In this document: piece by piece, positions 15,442 through 21,774 of the stretch
Numbering within the stretch: position 1 is the first letter of the stretch
How the letters are laid out: every line of letters begins with the position of its first letter
From: a virus
DNA length: 36,778 nt
IMG/VR virus record: IMGVR_UViG_3300036846_000590
Span: 1 to 36,778 of that record
Reading direction: 5' to 3' (one strand)
Made by a program: the position numbers and the translations under genes
Notes under the pieces: model-generated
Told to the model about the DNA's origin: nothing
The model's input: only the letters and a program-made list of their open reading frames with translations
The model's database searches: none

Positions 15442-15524
15442 GGCGTTCGTTGTTTTTGTGTATGTCTGGTGAAGTGACTCGTTTTGCGGTCCTGTGTCTA
15501 TCTCGCAGTTTGGCTCCTGGTTCA
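15442..15524 (-). repeat. Degenerate ~36-base leader repeats (short array)
   Basis: About two and a half units of the repeat found at 16184-17534, in the leader of the 338-residue gene. On the plus strand the units start GGCGTTCG (15442), GTGACTCG (15474) and TTTGGCTCC (15509), with TGTGTATGTC and TGTGTCTATC in the middle. Spacing is about 32 and 36 bases. Less conserved than the other arrays. Confidence 0.45.
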
Positions 15525-15544
15525 AAGGTACTACACCAACAAAA

Positions 15545-15582
15545 ACCCCCGGCGGAACCCAGCGAGGGGTCCATCCGGGGGT
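15545..15582 (-). terminator. Intrinsic terminator after the 189-residue gene
   Basis: Arms ACCCCCGG (15545-15552) and CCGGGGGT (15575-15582) with a nested ACCC/GGGT pairing. An A-run at 15541-15545 on the plus strand gives the U-tract for leftward transcription. Confidence 0.8.
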
Positions 15583-15613
15583 GTATCATAATGGGAACTT
15601 TCTCGCAATAGGG

Positions 15614-16183
15614 TTACAAGCGCCCGCCTGAGTTCTGGTATTCCTCAACCTCTTCCGGCATCGCCCGGCGCAGCATCTCGAACTCGACGGTGACCGGGCC
15701 GCTCCGGGGTAGCTGGATATTGGCCTTGCCGCGTAACTCTTTGTGCAGCGGCTCAGCTGGGTTGATGTCCTTTTCAGTGAAAATCTTCACCAGCTTGGCA
15801 GGCCGACCGCGACCGGCGACGACGATCTCGCCGACCCGTAAACCATACGGGTCGGTCGGTGCCGCCGATGTCGATTCCGGTGCCTGATCCGGGTCAGGGT
15901 GTTGTGCTGGTTGTTTGAGTGTCACACAGAACGACGCCACGGCATCGAGTGACAGTGTCACTCGGCCTTGTGCCGTCTGCGTGTCTTCCATCAATTGTGC
16001 CACTTCGCGGGCCTCGTTGACGGTGCCTTTGTCTTCGCCCTCTTTCTCGCGCATCTCGGCCCACAAACGGATCAGTGCCGGTGCGTGCCGATCGCGCTCA
16101 CGGAAGATGAATATCTGTTCATCGTCTTCGGCGATGTTCCAACAGGAGTCACCATCTTCAAAGTTTTCGAGCTTCGTCGCCAT
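15614..16183 (-). CDS. Hypothetical protein
   Basis: 189 residues, preceded by AAAAGGAGTG six bases before the ATG. The N-terminal half is acidic and helical (LWAEMREKEGEDKGTVNEAREVAQLMEDT); a Pro/Ser-rich linker (HPDPDQAPESTSAAPTDP) leads to a beta-rich end starting GLRVGEIVVAGRGRPAKLVKIF. The latter GExVxxxxRGRxxKLxKI pattern suggests a small SH3-like or OB-like barrel. No family recognised. The leader directly upstream is the repeat array 16184-16378, whose last GGAGTGA unit doubles as the ribosome-binding site. Confidence 0.7.
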   Translation of the reverse strand: MATKLENFEDGDSCWNIAEDDEQIFIFRERDRHAPALIRLWAEMREKEGEDKGTVNEAREVAQLMEDTQTAQGRVTLSLDAVASFCVTLKQPAQHPDPDQAPESTSAAPTDPYGLRVGEIVVAGRGRPAKLVKIFTEKDINPAEPLHKELRGKANIQLPRSGPVTVEFEMLRRAMPEEVEEYQNSGGRL

Positions 16184-16378
16184 GCGTCACTCCTTTTCAA
16201 TGTTTCCGTCCTGTAGCTGAGTTGGTTCACTCCATTCATGTGTTTCTTGTTCCAATTGCGTGGGTCACTTCCGGTGGTTGTTTCTGTCTGATGACAGGGT
16301 TCACTCTGCACGTTTGTTTCTGTTACCACCTCGGGTTCGTTCTCATTCAGTGTTTCTGTCACCGTAGCTGGACTCATT
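16184..16378 (-). repeat. Tandem degenerate ~36-base repeats in the leader (middle array)
   Basis: Units begin on the plus strand at 16184, 16224, 16262, 16298, 16334 and 16370, so spacing is 40, 38, 36, 36 and 36 bases. Read on the transcribed minus strand each unit is roughly GACAGAAACA, then ~6 bases, then GGAGTGAACC, then ~9 bases. The rightmost two overlap the end of the methyltransferase gene. The leftmost provides the Shine-Dalgarno of the gene at 15614-16183. Confidence 0.75.
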
Positions 16379-17218
16379 CAGTGCGGTGATTAGGGTAATG
16401 TTCTGCAATACACCTAACGCTTGCCACGTCAAAAGTGTACTGTGCTCCCTGTCAACCGTGGGGCTGATCGCGGTTTGCAGTGTCACTGCGACGAAGGCGA
16501 GTTTAGGGTACCGCTTATGCTGCCGCTCGACAAGCGGCAGGCCGACCGCCTCACAAAAGGCGAGATAGTTCGCATGGGTAGCGTTGCTCGCGACCGAACC
16601 GGGCAGCTTAAGCGCCATCATCCAGGTGATAAAGTCGAACTCCTGCCCCCAGAAGCCGACCTCGCGTGCCTGGATGTTAGCTTGTAACCGTTGGGTGATG
16701 TCGAGTGCTTCACTGTAACCCAGGTATGGCCAGATGTCCGCGTAGAGGAAGTCCACCGGGAAGTCCGGCCGGTAACTCATTGCGTCACCCATGACCAGTT
16801 CCACCTTGCGAAACCCGATCCATTGGTGCGGGTCCACCGTCCGCTTCCACAAGTTCACCACGTTCTTGTCCTTTTCCAGGACAATGACGCGGGTCACTTC
16901 CGGCTTGCGGATGATGTTGTAGAGGTAGAACCCCATACCCAGCCCGGCGACGACAACGGTACCCTTCGCCGCCGCGATATGCGGCTGGTGCGACTCGAGT
17001 TCCATTGGTGCCAGTGACATCCAGAGCATCCAGTTGTTTTCGACCTTCTGCATGAATGTCCAGCCGGGGGGTACAAAGTTGTGCGGACGCCAGTAACCGG
17101 TCATTATACCGGAGGCTGGGGTCTTAGCGCACTTCCATTTGCCGATGCTGACCTCCTTGTAACTCGGTAGAATCGGGTCAGCCCACGGTAGTGGGTAATG
17201 TGGGTATGAGAGTGTCAT
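16343..17218 (-). CDS. Class I SAM-dependent methyltransferase-like (spermidine-synthase-like fold)
   Basis: 291 residues. Residues ~88-99 read VVVAGLGMGFYL, the glycine-rich SAM-binding loop. VIVLEKDKNVVNLW follows with the acidic residue (Glu) at the end of strand 2, then VMGDAMSY and DFLYADIWPYLG, the acidic strand-4 motif. This is a Rossmann methyltransferase or spermidine-synthase-type domain. The first ~75 residues (YWRPHNFVPPGWTFMQKVENNWMLWMSL) form a lead-in I cannot place. Substrate unknown; no target-recognition domain of a DNA methylase and no DPPY/NPPY motif is present. It ends SSYGDRNTE within a repeat unit. Confidence 0.7.
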   Translation of the reverse strand: MTLSYPHYPLPWADPILPSYKEVSIGKWKCAKTPASGIMTGYWRPHNFVPPGWTFMQKVENNWMLWMSLAPMELESHQPHIAAAKGTVVVAGLGMGFYLYNIIRKPEVTRVIVLEKDKNVVNLWKRTVDPHQWIGFRKVELVMGDAMSYRPDFPVDFLYADIWPYLGYSEALDITQRLQANIQAREVGFWGQEFDFITWMMALKLPGSVASNATHANYLAFCEAVGLPLVERQHKRYPKLAFVAVTLQTAISPTVDREHSTLLTWQALGVLQNITLITALNESSYGDRNTE

Positions 17219-17239
17219 CGTTGTGTCCTTCCTAGATAA

Positions 17240-17534
17240 GGTTCACTCCACCAGTTTGTGTCTATTCTGGAGTCAGGGTTCACTCCGTCACTTTGATTCT
17301 GTCAGTCGATAGGGTTCACTCTACTTCATTGCGTCTGTCTATGGGATGGGTTCGCTCGCCCGTAATGTGTCTGTCGCCGGGGTGGCTCACTCCTCATGTT
17401 TGATTCTGTCCGCGTGCTCTGGTTCGTTCCTCCTGTTTGATTCCGTCTGGGTGGATGACTCGTTCCTGTCGTTTGTGTCTGTCGGAGCGGGTGACTCGTT
17501 CTAGCAGTATGTTTCCGGTTCCGCAGGTTGACTC
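17240..17534 (-). repeat. Tandem degenerate ~36-base repeats in the leader (long array)
   Basis: Nine units on the plus strand begin at 17240, 17277, 17313, 17349, 17384, 17421, 17453, 17489 and 17526, spacing 37, 36, 36, 35, 37, 32, 36 and 37. The plus-strand unit is GGTTCACTC, variable bases, TTTGTGTCTGTC or TTTGATTCTGTC, then ~9 variable bases; the minus-strand RNA would carry GACAGA[AC][AT]CAAA then GGAGTGAACC. The array fills the whole gap between a terminator and the methyltransferase start. No frame is open through it. Confidence 0.85.
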
Positions 17535-17541
17535 ACAAAAA

Positions 17542-17571
17542 GAGCGCCACCGGTTTCCCGATGGCGCGCTC
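17542..17571 (-). terminator. Intrinsic terminator after the IS110-like gene
   Basis: Arms GAGCGCCA (17542-17549) and TGGCGCGCTC (17562-17571, two-base bulge), with an A-run at 17537-17541 on the plus strand acting as the U-tract leftward. The first repeat unit begins immediately beyond it. Confidence 0.75.
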
Positions 17572-17601
17572 CGATCACTTGATTCGAATTCCCCTCACTG
17601 G

Positions 17602-18723
17602 CTATGCCGCTTTCTTGCGCGGGATCGGGCACGGGATGTAGTGACCGTGCTCTAGTATCGCGATGGCGTAGGGTGCCGGTGCTTCCTTGCCCCAATGGCG
17701 GAAGTACCATTCTTCGTGAAGGTGACTGAGGAAAATCTTCACCGTGTAGCGCCGGGCCATCGCGTCGACATGGGCCGGTGGCAGGATACCTTTGCTGTAG
17801 GCCGCATAGGCGTCGGTCTTCTTGTCGACAGTGTCCTTGCGCTTCGCCGCGACCTCACGGAACTCACCGCGCTCGTTGCGGTTGACTTCGCGCTCCTTGC
17901 GACGGCGGTACATCTGTCCGTAGAAGCACTCTTCGTCGTTACTGAACATCATAAACGAGTGACCGGCTTTCCAGCACAGGGTTTTGAAGCTGGCGTTCCA
18001 CGGACGCTTCTCACCCTTTTTCCACGGGCGGTTACCGGAGTAGGCACGGATGCTGCGATCGACACCAATGATCTGCGGGTTGCTGGCGATGATCGCCGGG
18101 TGTGCCGCCTCCGAATCGACCACCACCTGGAAAAACGCGTGGAAGTGACCATCGGGGTAGAGGTAGGTTGCCTCGTAAGGCGGCTCCAGTGTCAGGTGCG
18201 GGATGACACCTTCCGGGATCGGCTCGCGGTACGCCACCTTGTAGATCGCGCGCTTAAGCTCGGTGTCGGTTTCCGGCCCGGCGATCCCGGCATAGCTGTA
18301 TATGTGACCAACGGTCGGGCACCGCTCGATCTTTATGTGCGCGAGTAACCCGGCAGAGATCACCGGGCCGATGCCGTACACCTGTCGCATCCATTCACCC
18401 ATCATGTGATTCTGGGTGTAGATGTCGAGTGCGGCCTTGATCTGACTCTCCAGGACCGCGTTCTGGGTCCGCAGCCAAGTGATAATTTCGTGCGGTTCAC
18501 CGGACTTGGCGAGTGCCCGTTCCTGACCGGCGGCGCGTTTACGGTTTTCTTGCAATTGGTAGTAGGCGTCTACCAGGAACCGAGATTCGTTGTCACCGAG
18601 TGTCGCCGCCCCGCGTCGTAAGTCACGGGTCAGGCGGTTTACGGGGTTCAATTCCAGGTCGGCGTCTTCGCGGGCGCAGCCCTTCGGCCACGGACACGCG
18701 TGCAGCGTGCTCGTATCACTCAT
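17602..18723 (-). CDS. IS110-related (Transposase_20-like) protein lacking an evident RuvC domain
   Basis: 373 residues from the ATG at 18723 with AAGGA ten bases upstream; a TTG nine codons earlier is rejected. Residues ~115-150 (YGIGPVISAGLLAHIKIERCPTVGHIYSYAGI) are the helix-hairpin-helix-like signature of the IS110/IS1111 C-terminal domain. The later LCWKAGHSFMMFSN and YSKGILPPAHVDAMARRYTVKIFLSHLHEEWYF match the distal part, where IS110 proteins carry the catalytic serine region. The N-terminal DEDD RuvC-like domain that starts normal IS110 transposases is absent; in its place is a coiled helix (AYYQLQENRKRAAGQERALAK). No flanking IS ends are visible, so it is more likely a resident phage protein than an insertion element. 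Confidence 0.75.
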   Translation of the reverse strand: MSDTSTLHACPWPKGCAREDADLELNPVNRLTRDLRRGAATLGDNESRFLVDAYYQLQENRKRAAGQERALAKSGEPHEIITWLRTQNAVLESQIKAALDIYTQNHMMGEWMRQVYGIGPVISAGLLAHIKIERCPTVGHIYSYAGIAGPETDTELKRAIYKVAYREPIPEGVIPHLTLEPPYEATYLYPDGHFHAFFQVVVDSEAAHPAIIASNPQIIGVDRSIRAYSGNRPWKKGEKRPWNASFKTLCWKAGHSFMMFSNDEECFYGQMYRRRKEREVNRNERGEFREVAAKRKDTVDKKTDAYAAYSKGILPPAHVDAMARRYTVKIFLSHLHEEWYFRHWGKEAPAPYAIAILEHGHYIPCPIPRKKAA

Positions 18724-18776
18724 CGGGTATGTTTCCTTTTCTAGCCACAATGGCTCCTACCCTACTACCGCAAAAA

Positions 18777-18803
18777 TCCCGGCAGGGTCAACCCCTGCCG
18801 GGA
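18777..18803 (-). terminator. Intrinsic terminator after the 47-residue membrane protein
   Basis: Perfect 11-base arms TCCCGGCAGGG (18777-18787) and CCCTGCCGGGA (18793-18803) with loop TCAAC, and AAAAA on the left side giving a U-tract for leftward transcripts. Confidence 0.85.
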
Positions 18804-18806
18804 GAG

Positions 18807-18950
18807 TTAATGGCCAGCGCACGATCCGATGAGCGCCAGGACGAGGAACAGGACGATGAGGCACCCGCAACCGTCACTGATGGCGCGCCCACTGCCCATG
18901 ATCGCGTGGGCAATGAGCACGCCAAGGATGACGATCAGTAACAGGTGCAT
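18807..18950 (-). CDS. Small two-helix membrane protein
   Basis: 47 residues from ATG at 18950, one base after the previous stop. Two hydrophobic spans (HLLLIVILGVLIAHAIMG and GCLIVLFLVLALIGSC) are separated by SGRAISDGCG, a hairpin topology. A longer upstream start would run into the preceding gene and is rejected. No family recognised; effector or membrane-modulating roles are common for such phage peptides but are not shown here. Confidence 0.65.
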   Translation of the reverse strand: MHLLLIVILGVLIAHAIMGSGRAISDGCGCLIVLFLVLALIGSCAGH

Positions 18951-18951
18951 G

Positions 18952-19419
18952 CTACTGCGGCTGGATGATACCGTCGAGCATTGGCCCGACGGCATCGTCC
19001 ATCCGTGTCATGGGTTCCAGAGCGATCACCCGGTTGTTCATACCGGGTGACAGATCACGGACCATGTGTAGCAGGACCGCTTTGCTGGTGGTGGTGTCAC
19101 TCCCGGAGATGTTGACGATCTCGATACGATCGGGAGCCTCACTCGGTCGTGGACCGTCTGTACCGACCAGCCGTGTCACCGTCCACCCCTCGCTGACAAA
19201 GCAGAAGGCGCGGCACTTCATCTCGCGTGCCTTTTGCTTCACTGCCGCGAACGCCATCTGTTTTTGCAGATCGTTTTCCCACGGACAGCCGATGACGAGT
19301 GACGAACCGTCCGCGCCGATCAGGTGGTAGGTCGGCATAAGAAACTTGTGCCGTTCCTCCAACAGTATCTTGCGGGCGAACTCCTCACCGAGTTGCAGAA
19401 GGGTGTCGAGTTCGGCCAT
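18952..19419 (-). CDS. Hypothetical protein
   Basis: 155 residues, MAELDTLLQLGEEFARKILL... The middle (FLMPTYHLIGADGSSLVIGCPWENDLQKQMAFAAVKQKAREMKCRAFCFVSEGWTV) looks like a mixed alpha-beta domain with a helix followed by a strand. This gene set (18807-19969) is co-directional with gaps of 1, 3 and 10 bases and ends at the terminator 18777-18803, so it is one transcription unit. The pattern resembles phage hypothetical proteins but I cannot name a family. Confidence 0.7.
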   Translation of the reverse strand: MAELDTLLQLGEEFARKILLEERHKFLMPTYHLIGADGSSLVIGCPWENDLQKQMAFAAVKQKAREMKCRAFCFVSEGWTVTRLVGTDGPRPSEAPDRIEIVNISGSDTTTSKAVLLHMVRDLSPGMNNRVIALEPMTRMDDAVGPMLDGIIQPQ

Positions 19420-19422
19420 TGG

Positions 19423-19692
19423 TCACCTCTCAGCCTGGGCGAGGATGCCCTGCGCGATTTGCTCCAGTTCCTCCATCACCATTTCGATCGCGGCGACACG
19501 GACGCGGTGTTGCTCGCGCGCCACCGGCCCGGCGTCAGGACTGATGACGTAGTAGTCACGATCGTGTGGCGTGGCATCCGCCATCATGTTGAGCGCGCCA
19601 CGCAGTGCCCCACGCGCCTGGGCGATTTGCTGCAACAGTGCCGCTGCGCTGGTACCGTTGAGGTGCACCTGGGGGATCATCAATTCAGTCAT
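19423..19692 (-). CDS. Small conserved-looking phage protein
   Basis: 89 residues, MTELMIPQVHLNGTSAAALLQQIAQARGALRGAL... ending EMVMEELEQIAQG. The pattern 'HLNGTSxxxLLxQ...ALxxALxxMxxATPHxRDYY...REHxxRVxAIExVxxELE' is one I associate with many unrelated phages, with no known function. Two helices flank a DRDYYVISPDAG turn. GGAGGG precedes the ATG. Confidence 0.75.
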   Translation of the reverse strand: MTELMIPQVHLNGTSAAALLQQIAQARGALRGALNMMADATPHDRDYYVISPDAGPVAREQHRVRVAAIEMVMEELEQIAQGILAQAER

Positions 19693-19702
19693 GTTACCCT
19701 CC

Positions 19703-19969
19703 TCATTTTGCGAGTTTTACGACGACGACAGCGATTGCTGCGGCGACCGCTGTTGTAAGTACTGTGTTGGTAGTCACCGCAATGATTAATTGCAGCCAGG
19801 GGAACCACCATCGTTCGCGGTCGAGCTTGCGTTCCTCAGTGTAAAATTTGAGCGCCTCGGCGCGCAACTTTGACTCTTCGGCGGCAAGTTTGTGAGACTC
19901 GGCTAACGCCTGATCGATACGAGCGACCTGTTCCCTGATGTAGAGTTCTTCGTGCGGGTTATCCGCCAT
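19703..19969 (-). CDS. Coiled-coil membrane protein
   Basis: 88 residues. The first ~50 residues are a charged coiled coil (IREQVARIDQALAESHKLAAEESKLRAEALKFYTEERKLDRERW), followed by a C-terminal hydrophobic region (WLQLIIAVTTNTVLTTAVAAAIAVVVVKLAK). This is a tail-anchored topology with the coil in the cytoplasm. Similar small proteins occur in many phages. First gene of its unit; its leader carries a CTAG-loop hairpin (19984-20002) next to the terminator of the gene before it. Confidence 0.7.
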   Translation of the reverse strand: MADNPHEELYIREQVARIDQALAESHKLAAEESKLRAEALKFYTEERKLDRERWWFPWLQLIIAVTTNTVLTTAVAAAIAVVVVKLAK

Positions 19970-19983
19970 GCGTTCTCCTCTCC

Positions 19984-20002
19984 GTGACCCCTAGTTGGTC
20001 AC
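19984..20002 (-). promoter_or_regulatory. Leader hairpin with CTAG loop
   Basis: Arms GTGACC and GGTCAC around CCTAGTT, between a terminator and the Shine-Dalgarno of the gene starting at 19969. Member of the cassette family described in the findings. Confidence 0.7.
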
Positions 20003-20012
20003 GCAAAAAGAA

Positions 20013-20040
20013 AACCCCCGGCATCTCGGTGCCGGGGGTT
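20013..20040 (-). terminator. Intrinsic terminator after the 127-residue gene
   Basis: Perfect arms AACCCCCGGCA (20013-20023) and TGCCGGGGGTT (20030-20040) with AAAAAGAAAA on the left as the leftward U-tract. Confidence 0.85.
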
Positions 20041-20061
20041 ACCTCTACCACAGTTCCGCAG

Positions 20062-20445
20062 TTACGCCGACTCCGCTTCCTGCGGGGCGTTTTCCAGTAG
20101 CTCGATATGTTCGGGTTCGGGTTGGTCCGGCAGATCGGGAACATCGACCTCTTCCAGTTCCAACCCCGCCCATTCACCGATCCACTCTTGGTACGCTTGC
20201 CCGGCGTCACCGTCCTGCCACTTCTCGGAGCGTTCGTCAAAGTAGTCCTGCATCTCCTGGGTGATACCGTCACGCCATTCGGTGACAGAAGCGAGAGCAC
20301 TGTTGTACTCACCGATCGCAGTGGTGAGATCGTCGTGTGCCCCTTCAAACCGCGCCCACGCGTCATCGATTTCCGCCTTGTGGGTGGCAAGCGCGGTGAC
20401 GTGGGCGGTAAGCTCGGCTAGTTGTGTCTTGCTCAGCTTCTTCAT
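20062..20445 (-). CDS. Acidic coiled-coil hypothetical protein
   Basis: 127 residues from the ATG at 20445 (MKKLSKTQLAELTAHV) with GGAAGGAGTAAC upstream; a longer frame runs through the leader hairpin and is rejected. Residues 1-75 are a long helix (TALATHKAEIDDAWARFEGAHDDLTTAIGEYNSAL); then EKWQDGDAGQAYQEWIGEWAGLELEEV and a strongly acidic Pro-rich tail. A negatively charged helical protein of this kind could mimic DNA or bind a partner, but no family is recognised. Confidence 0.7.
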   Translation of the reverse strand: MKKLSKTQLAELTAHVTALATHKAEIDDAWARFEGAHDDLTTAIGEYNSALASVTEWRDGITQEMQDYFDERSEKWQDGDAGQAYQEWIGEWAGLELEEVDVPDLPDQPEPEHIELLENAPQEAESA

Positions 20446-20459
20446 CGTTACTCCTTCCA

Positions 20460-20475
20460 GTGACCCTAGTGTCAC
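20460..20475 (-). promoter_or_regulatory. Leader hairpin with CTAG loop
   Basis: Arms GTGAC and GTCAC around CCTAGT, between the terminator 20481-20514 and the start at 20445. Confidence 0.7.
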
Positions 20476-20480
20476 GCACA

Positions 20481-20514
20481 AAGTAACCCGGTCACCGAAG
20501 TGACCGGGTTACTT
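20481..20514 (-). terminator. Strong terminator hairpin, possibly bidirectional
   Basis: Perfect 15-base arms AAGTAACCCGGTCAC (20481-20495) and GTGACCGGGTTACTT (20500-20514), loop CGAA. Both sides carry short A/T runs, so it could act on either strand; minus-strand genes end on its right. Confidence 0.85.
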
Positions 20515-20769
20515 TTAGCATACCGGGGGTAGCGGCGCTAGGGCGTTTTGTTCCCAGCGCACGATGTTACGGAACTTCGTCGTGACCATGATCGCAGTGG
20601 TACCGTCACGCGGTAATTTGCGTTCGCAGAGCCTTCCGTGCGCGAAGTAGCGGACAAAAACATGCGGCCGATCGGTCCACGCCTTGTGGATGCGATATTC
20701 ACCGTCGTGCCAGTTGATGATGCCGTCATCGCGCCACCCCTCATTGATCATTCTCTGGTGTTGGTTCAT
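20515..20769 (-). CDS. Small hypothetical protein
   Basis: 84 residues, MNQHQRMINEGWRDDGIINWHDGEYRIHKAW... with GGAGGAGG before the ATG. Aromatic and basic residues suggest a compact beta domain (HVFVRYFAHGRLCERKLP). It overlaps the upstream gene by 29 bases and ends next to the terminator. No family recognised. Confidence 0.7.
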   Translation of the reverse strand: MNQHQRMINEGWRDDGIINWHDGEYRIHKAWTDRPHVFVRYFAHGRLCERKLPRDGTTAIMVTTKFRNIVRWEQNALAPLPPVC

Positions 20770-20947
20770 TGCCTCCTCCTCGTTTGATCACCTCGGTGGT
20801 GATGTCGAATTTCGACAGCCGTACCCGTTTCATGTTGGGGTATACGGTCCACGCCAGATTTAGGTACACCATCGCCTCCTCCCGGCTGTTGAACGTGCGT
20901 TCCGCAGCCGGGATGTTTTTGTCGGTCAGTCGCCATTTAGTGATCAT
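20741..20947 (-). CDS. Small hypothetical protein
   Basis: 68 residues, MITKWRLTDKNIPAAERTFNSREEAMVYLNLAWTVYP..., ending in a flexible Gly/Pro/Glu stretch. The NSREEAMVYLN helix is typical of small phage proteins with a 'SREEAxxYL' lead. It overlaps its upstream neighbour by 4 bases and its downstream one by 29. No function known. Confidence 0.65.
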   Translation of the reverse strand: MITKWRLTDKNIPAAERTFNSREEAMVYLNLAWTVYPNMKRVRLSKFDITTEVIKRGGGNEPTPENDQ

Positions 20948-21126
20948 GCCTCCTCCTCAATGAATCGAGCGGTACCGACCCGGTTACCGTTGATGTCAAA
21001 GATCGGCCACGGTGGCGGTTCGTGCTCGATTTGATCGGCCAGTTTGCGCAGCAAGCTCGCAACCTCGGCTTCCGGTATCGGCTCAAAGGCCGAGTTGTCA
21101 CAGTCGATTTCAAGCGTGAATTTCAT
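20944..21126 (-). CDS. Small conserved-looking phage protein
   Basis: 60 residues from ATG at 21126 (MKFTLEIDCDNSAF). The pattern with a beta strand, an EAEVASLLRKLADQIE helix and a C-terminal FDINGNRVGTARF hairpin is familiar from other phages with no function assigned. A CTAG occurs in the leader beside the Shine-Dalgarno (CCTCCTAG on the plus strand). Confidence 0.75.
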   Translation of the reverse strand: MKFTLEIDCDNSAFEPIPEAEVASLLRKLADQIEHEPPPWPIFDINGNRVGTARFIEEEA

Positions 21127-21136
21127 CGTCGTCCTC

Positions 21137-21214
21137 CTAGTGGAACATACCATTGAACAGGTACAAGGCGATGGCCAAAGGTATCGCCATGAATATAAGG
21201 TTCGTCGCGGTCAT
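21137..21214 (-). CDS. Very small hydrophobic peptide
   Basis: 25 residues from ATG at 21214, MTATNLIFMAIPLAIALYLF followed by NGMFH: a short polar start, then a single membrane span. GAGAGG lies five bases upstream of the ATG. It is plausible as a membrane micropeptide because of the good ribosome site and its place at the head of the operon 20515-21214, but codon statistics cannot be judged on 25 codons. Confidence 0.45.
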   Translation of the reverse strand: MTATNLIFMAIPLAIALYLFNGMFH

Positions 21215-21255
21215 TTTGTCCTCTCGGTATCCGGCGGATTGCTGACACCAAAAGG

Positions 21256-21283
21256 AAACCCCGCCAGTTGCCCGGCGGGGTTT
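21256..21283 (-). terminator. Intrinsic terminator after the secreted Cys-rich gene
   Basis: Arms AAACCCCGCC (21256-21265) and GGCGGGGTTT (21274-21283) with an A-rich left flank. It separates the operon 20515-21214 from the gene that ends at 21289. Confidence 0.8.
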
Positions 21284-21288
21284 GAGTG

Positions 21289-21693
21289 TTAGCGCCATTC
21301 CCGATGAACGCTTTCCTCTTCGCATACCCATTTATTGTGCGGGATCGCGGGTTCGGCGTGACAGTGATTTTCGACCCAGATTCCGGCTGAACTGTTACCG
21401 TCACCTCCCATGTGTCGATAGTCGCCGATGATCAAATCCATCGCCGCGTCGTAACGCTCTTCCGGTACCTTACAGGTGTGGATAACATCGTCGGTTTGCT
21501 GCGGTTTGTGGTTCCAGAAGTGGATACATTCCCATTCTTTGTAGACAAGTCCCTGGTAGAGTTCTACCGGTGCCTTCTGGCCGGGCGCGTCCAATGCGCA
21601 CAACTGTCCGGGATTAGCTACGCTGCACATTACAGCATGGGCGGGGGACAGCGTCATCAGGGTGAGCGCGATCCCGGTAATGAGTGACTTCAT
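21289..21693 (-). CDS. Secreted cysteine-rich protein
   Basis: 134 residues from ATG at 21693. The first 20 residues form a Sec signal peptide (MKSLITGIALTLMTLSPAHA), cleaved after AHA or slightly beyond. The mature protein carries seven cysteines (MCSV, QLCAL, WECIHFW, HTCKV, NHCHAE, WVCEEE plus neighbours) compatible with disulphides in the periplasm. No family recognised. It is alone between two terminators with its own hairpin leader. A phage-encoded periplasmic protein of this kind may be a superinfection or lysis-related factor, which is a guess. Confidence 0.75.
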   Translation of the reverse strand: MKSLITGIALTLMTLSPAHAVMCSVANPGQLCALDAPGQKAPVELYQGLVYKEWECIHFWNHKPQQTDDVIHTCKVPEERYDAAMDLIIGDYRHMGGDGNSSAGIWVENHCHAEPAIPHNKWVCEEESVHREWR

Positions 21694-21707
21694 CGTTGCT
21701 CCTTTCA

Positions 21708-21723
21708 GTGACCCTAGCGTCAC
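21708..21723 (-). promoter_or_regulatory. Leader hairpin with CTAG loop
   Basis: Arms GTGAC and GTCAC around CCTAGC, 14 bases upstream of the start at 21693. Confidence 0.7.
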
Positions 21724-21732
21724 ACCAAAAGG

Positions 21733-21760
21733 AAACCCCCGGCGGTGAAGCCGGGGGTTT
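21733..21760 (-). terminator. Intrinsic terminator
   Basis: Perfect arms AAACCCCCGGC (21733-21743) and GCCGGGGGTTT (21750-21760); ends the gene at 21775. Confidence 0.85.
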
Positions 21761-21774
21761 TGGGTAGTGAAGTG

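Noticed and set aside
16072-16377. Open frame translating the middle repeat array (TET...EP repeats of 12 residues)
   Set aside because: It has no ribosome site, overlaps the start of the next gene by over 100 bases, and the long array 17240-17534 has stops in comparable frames, so coding is unlikely.
17240-17534. CRISPR-like array
   Set aside because: The repeats are degenerate, the period (36) equals repeat plus only about nine variable bases, and there are no distinct spacers or cas genes.
17602-18723. Complete IS110 insertion element
   Set aside because: No target-site or end motifs visible, no RuvC-type N-terminal domain, and the gene sits in phage-style operon spacing.
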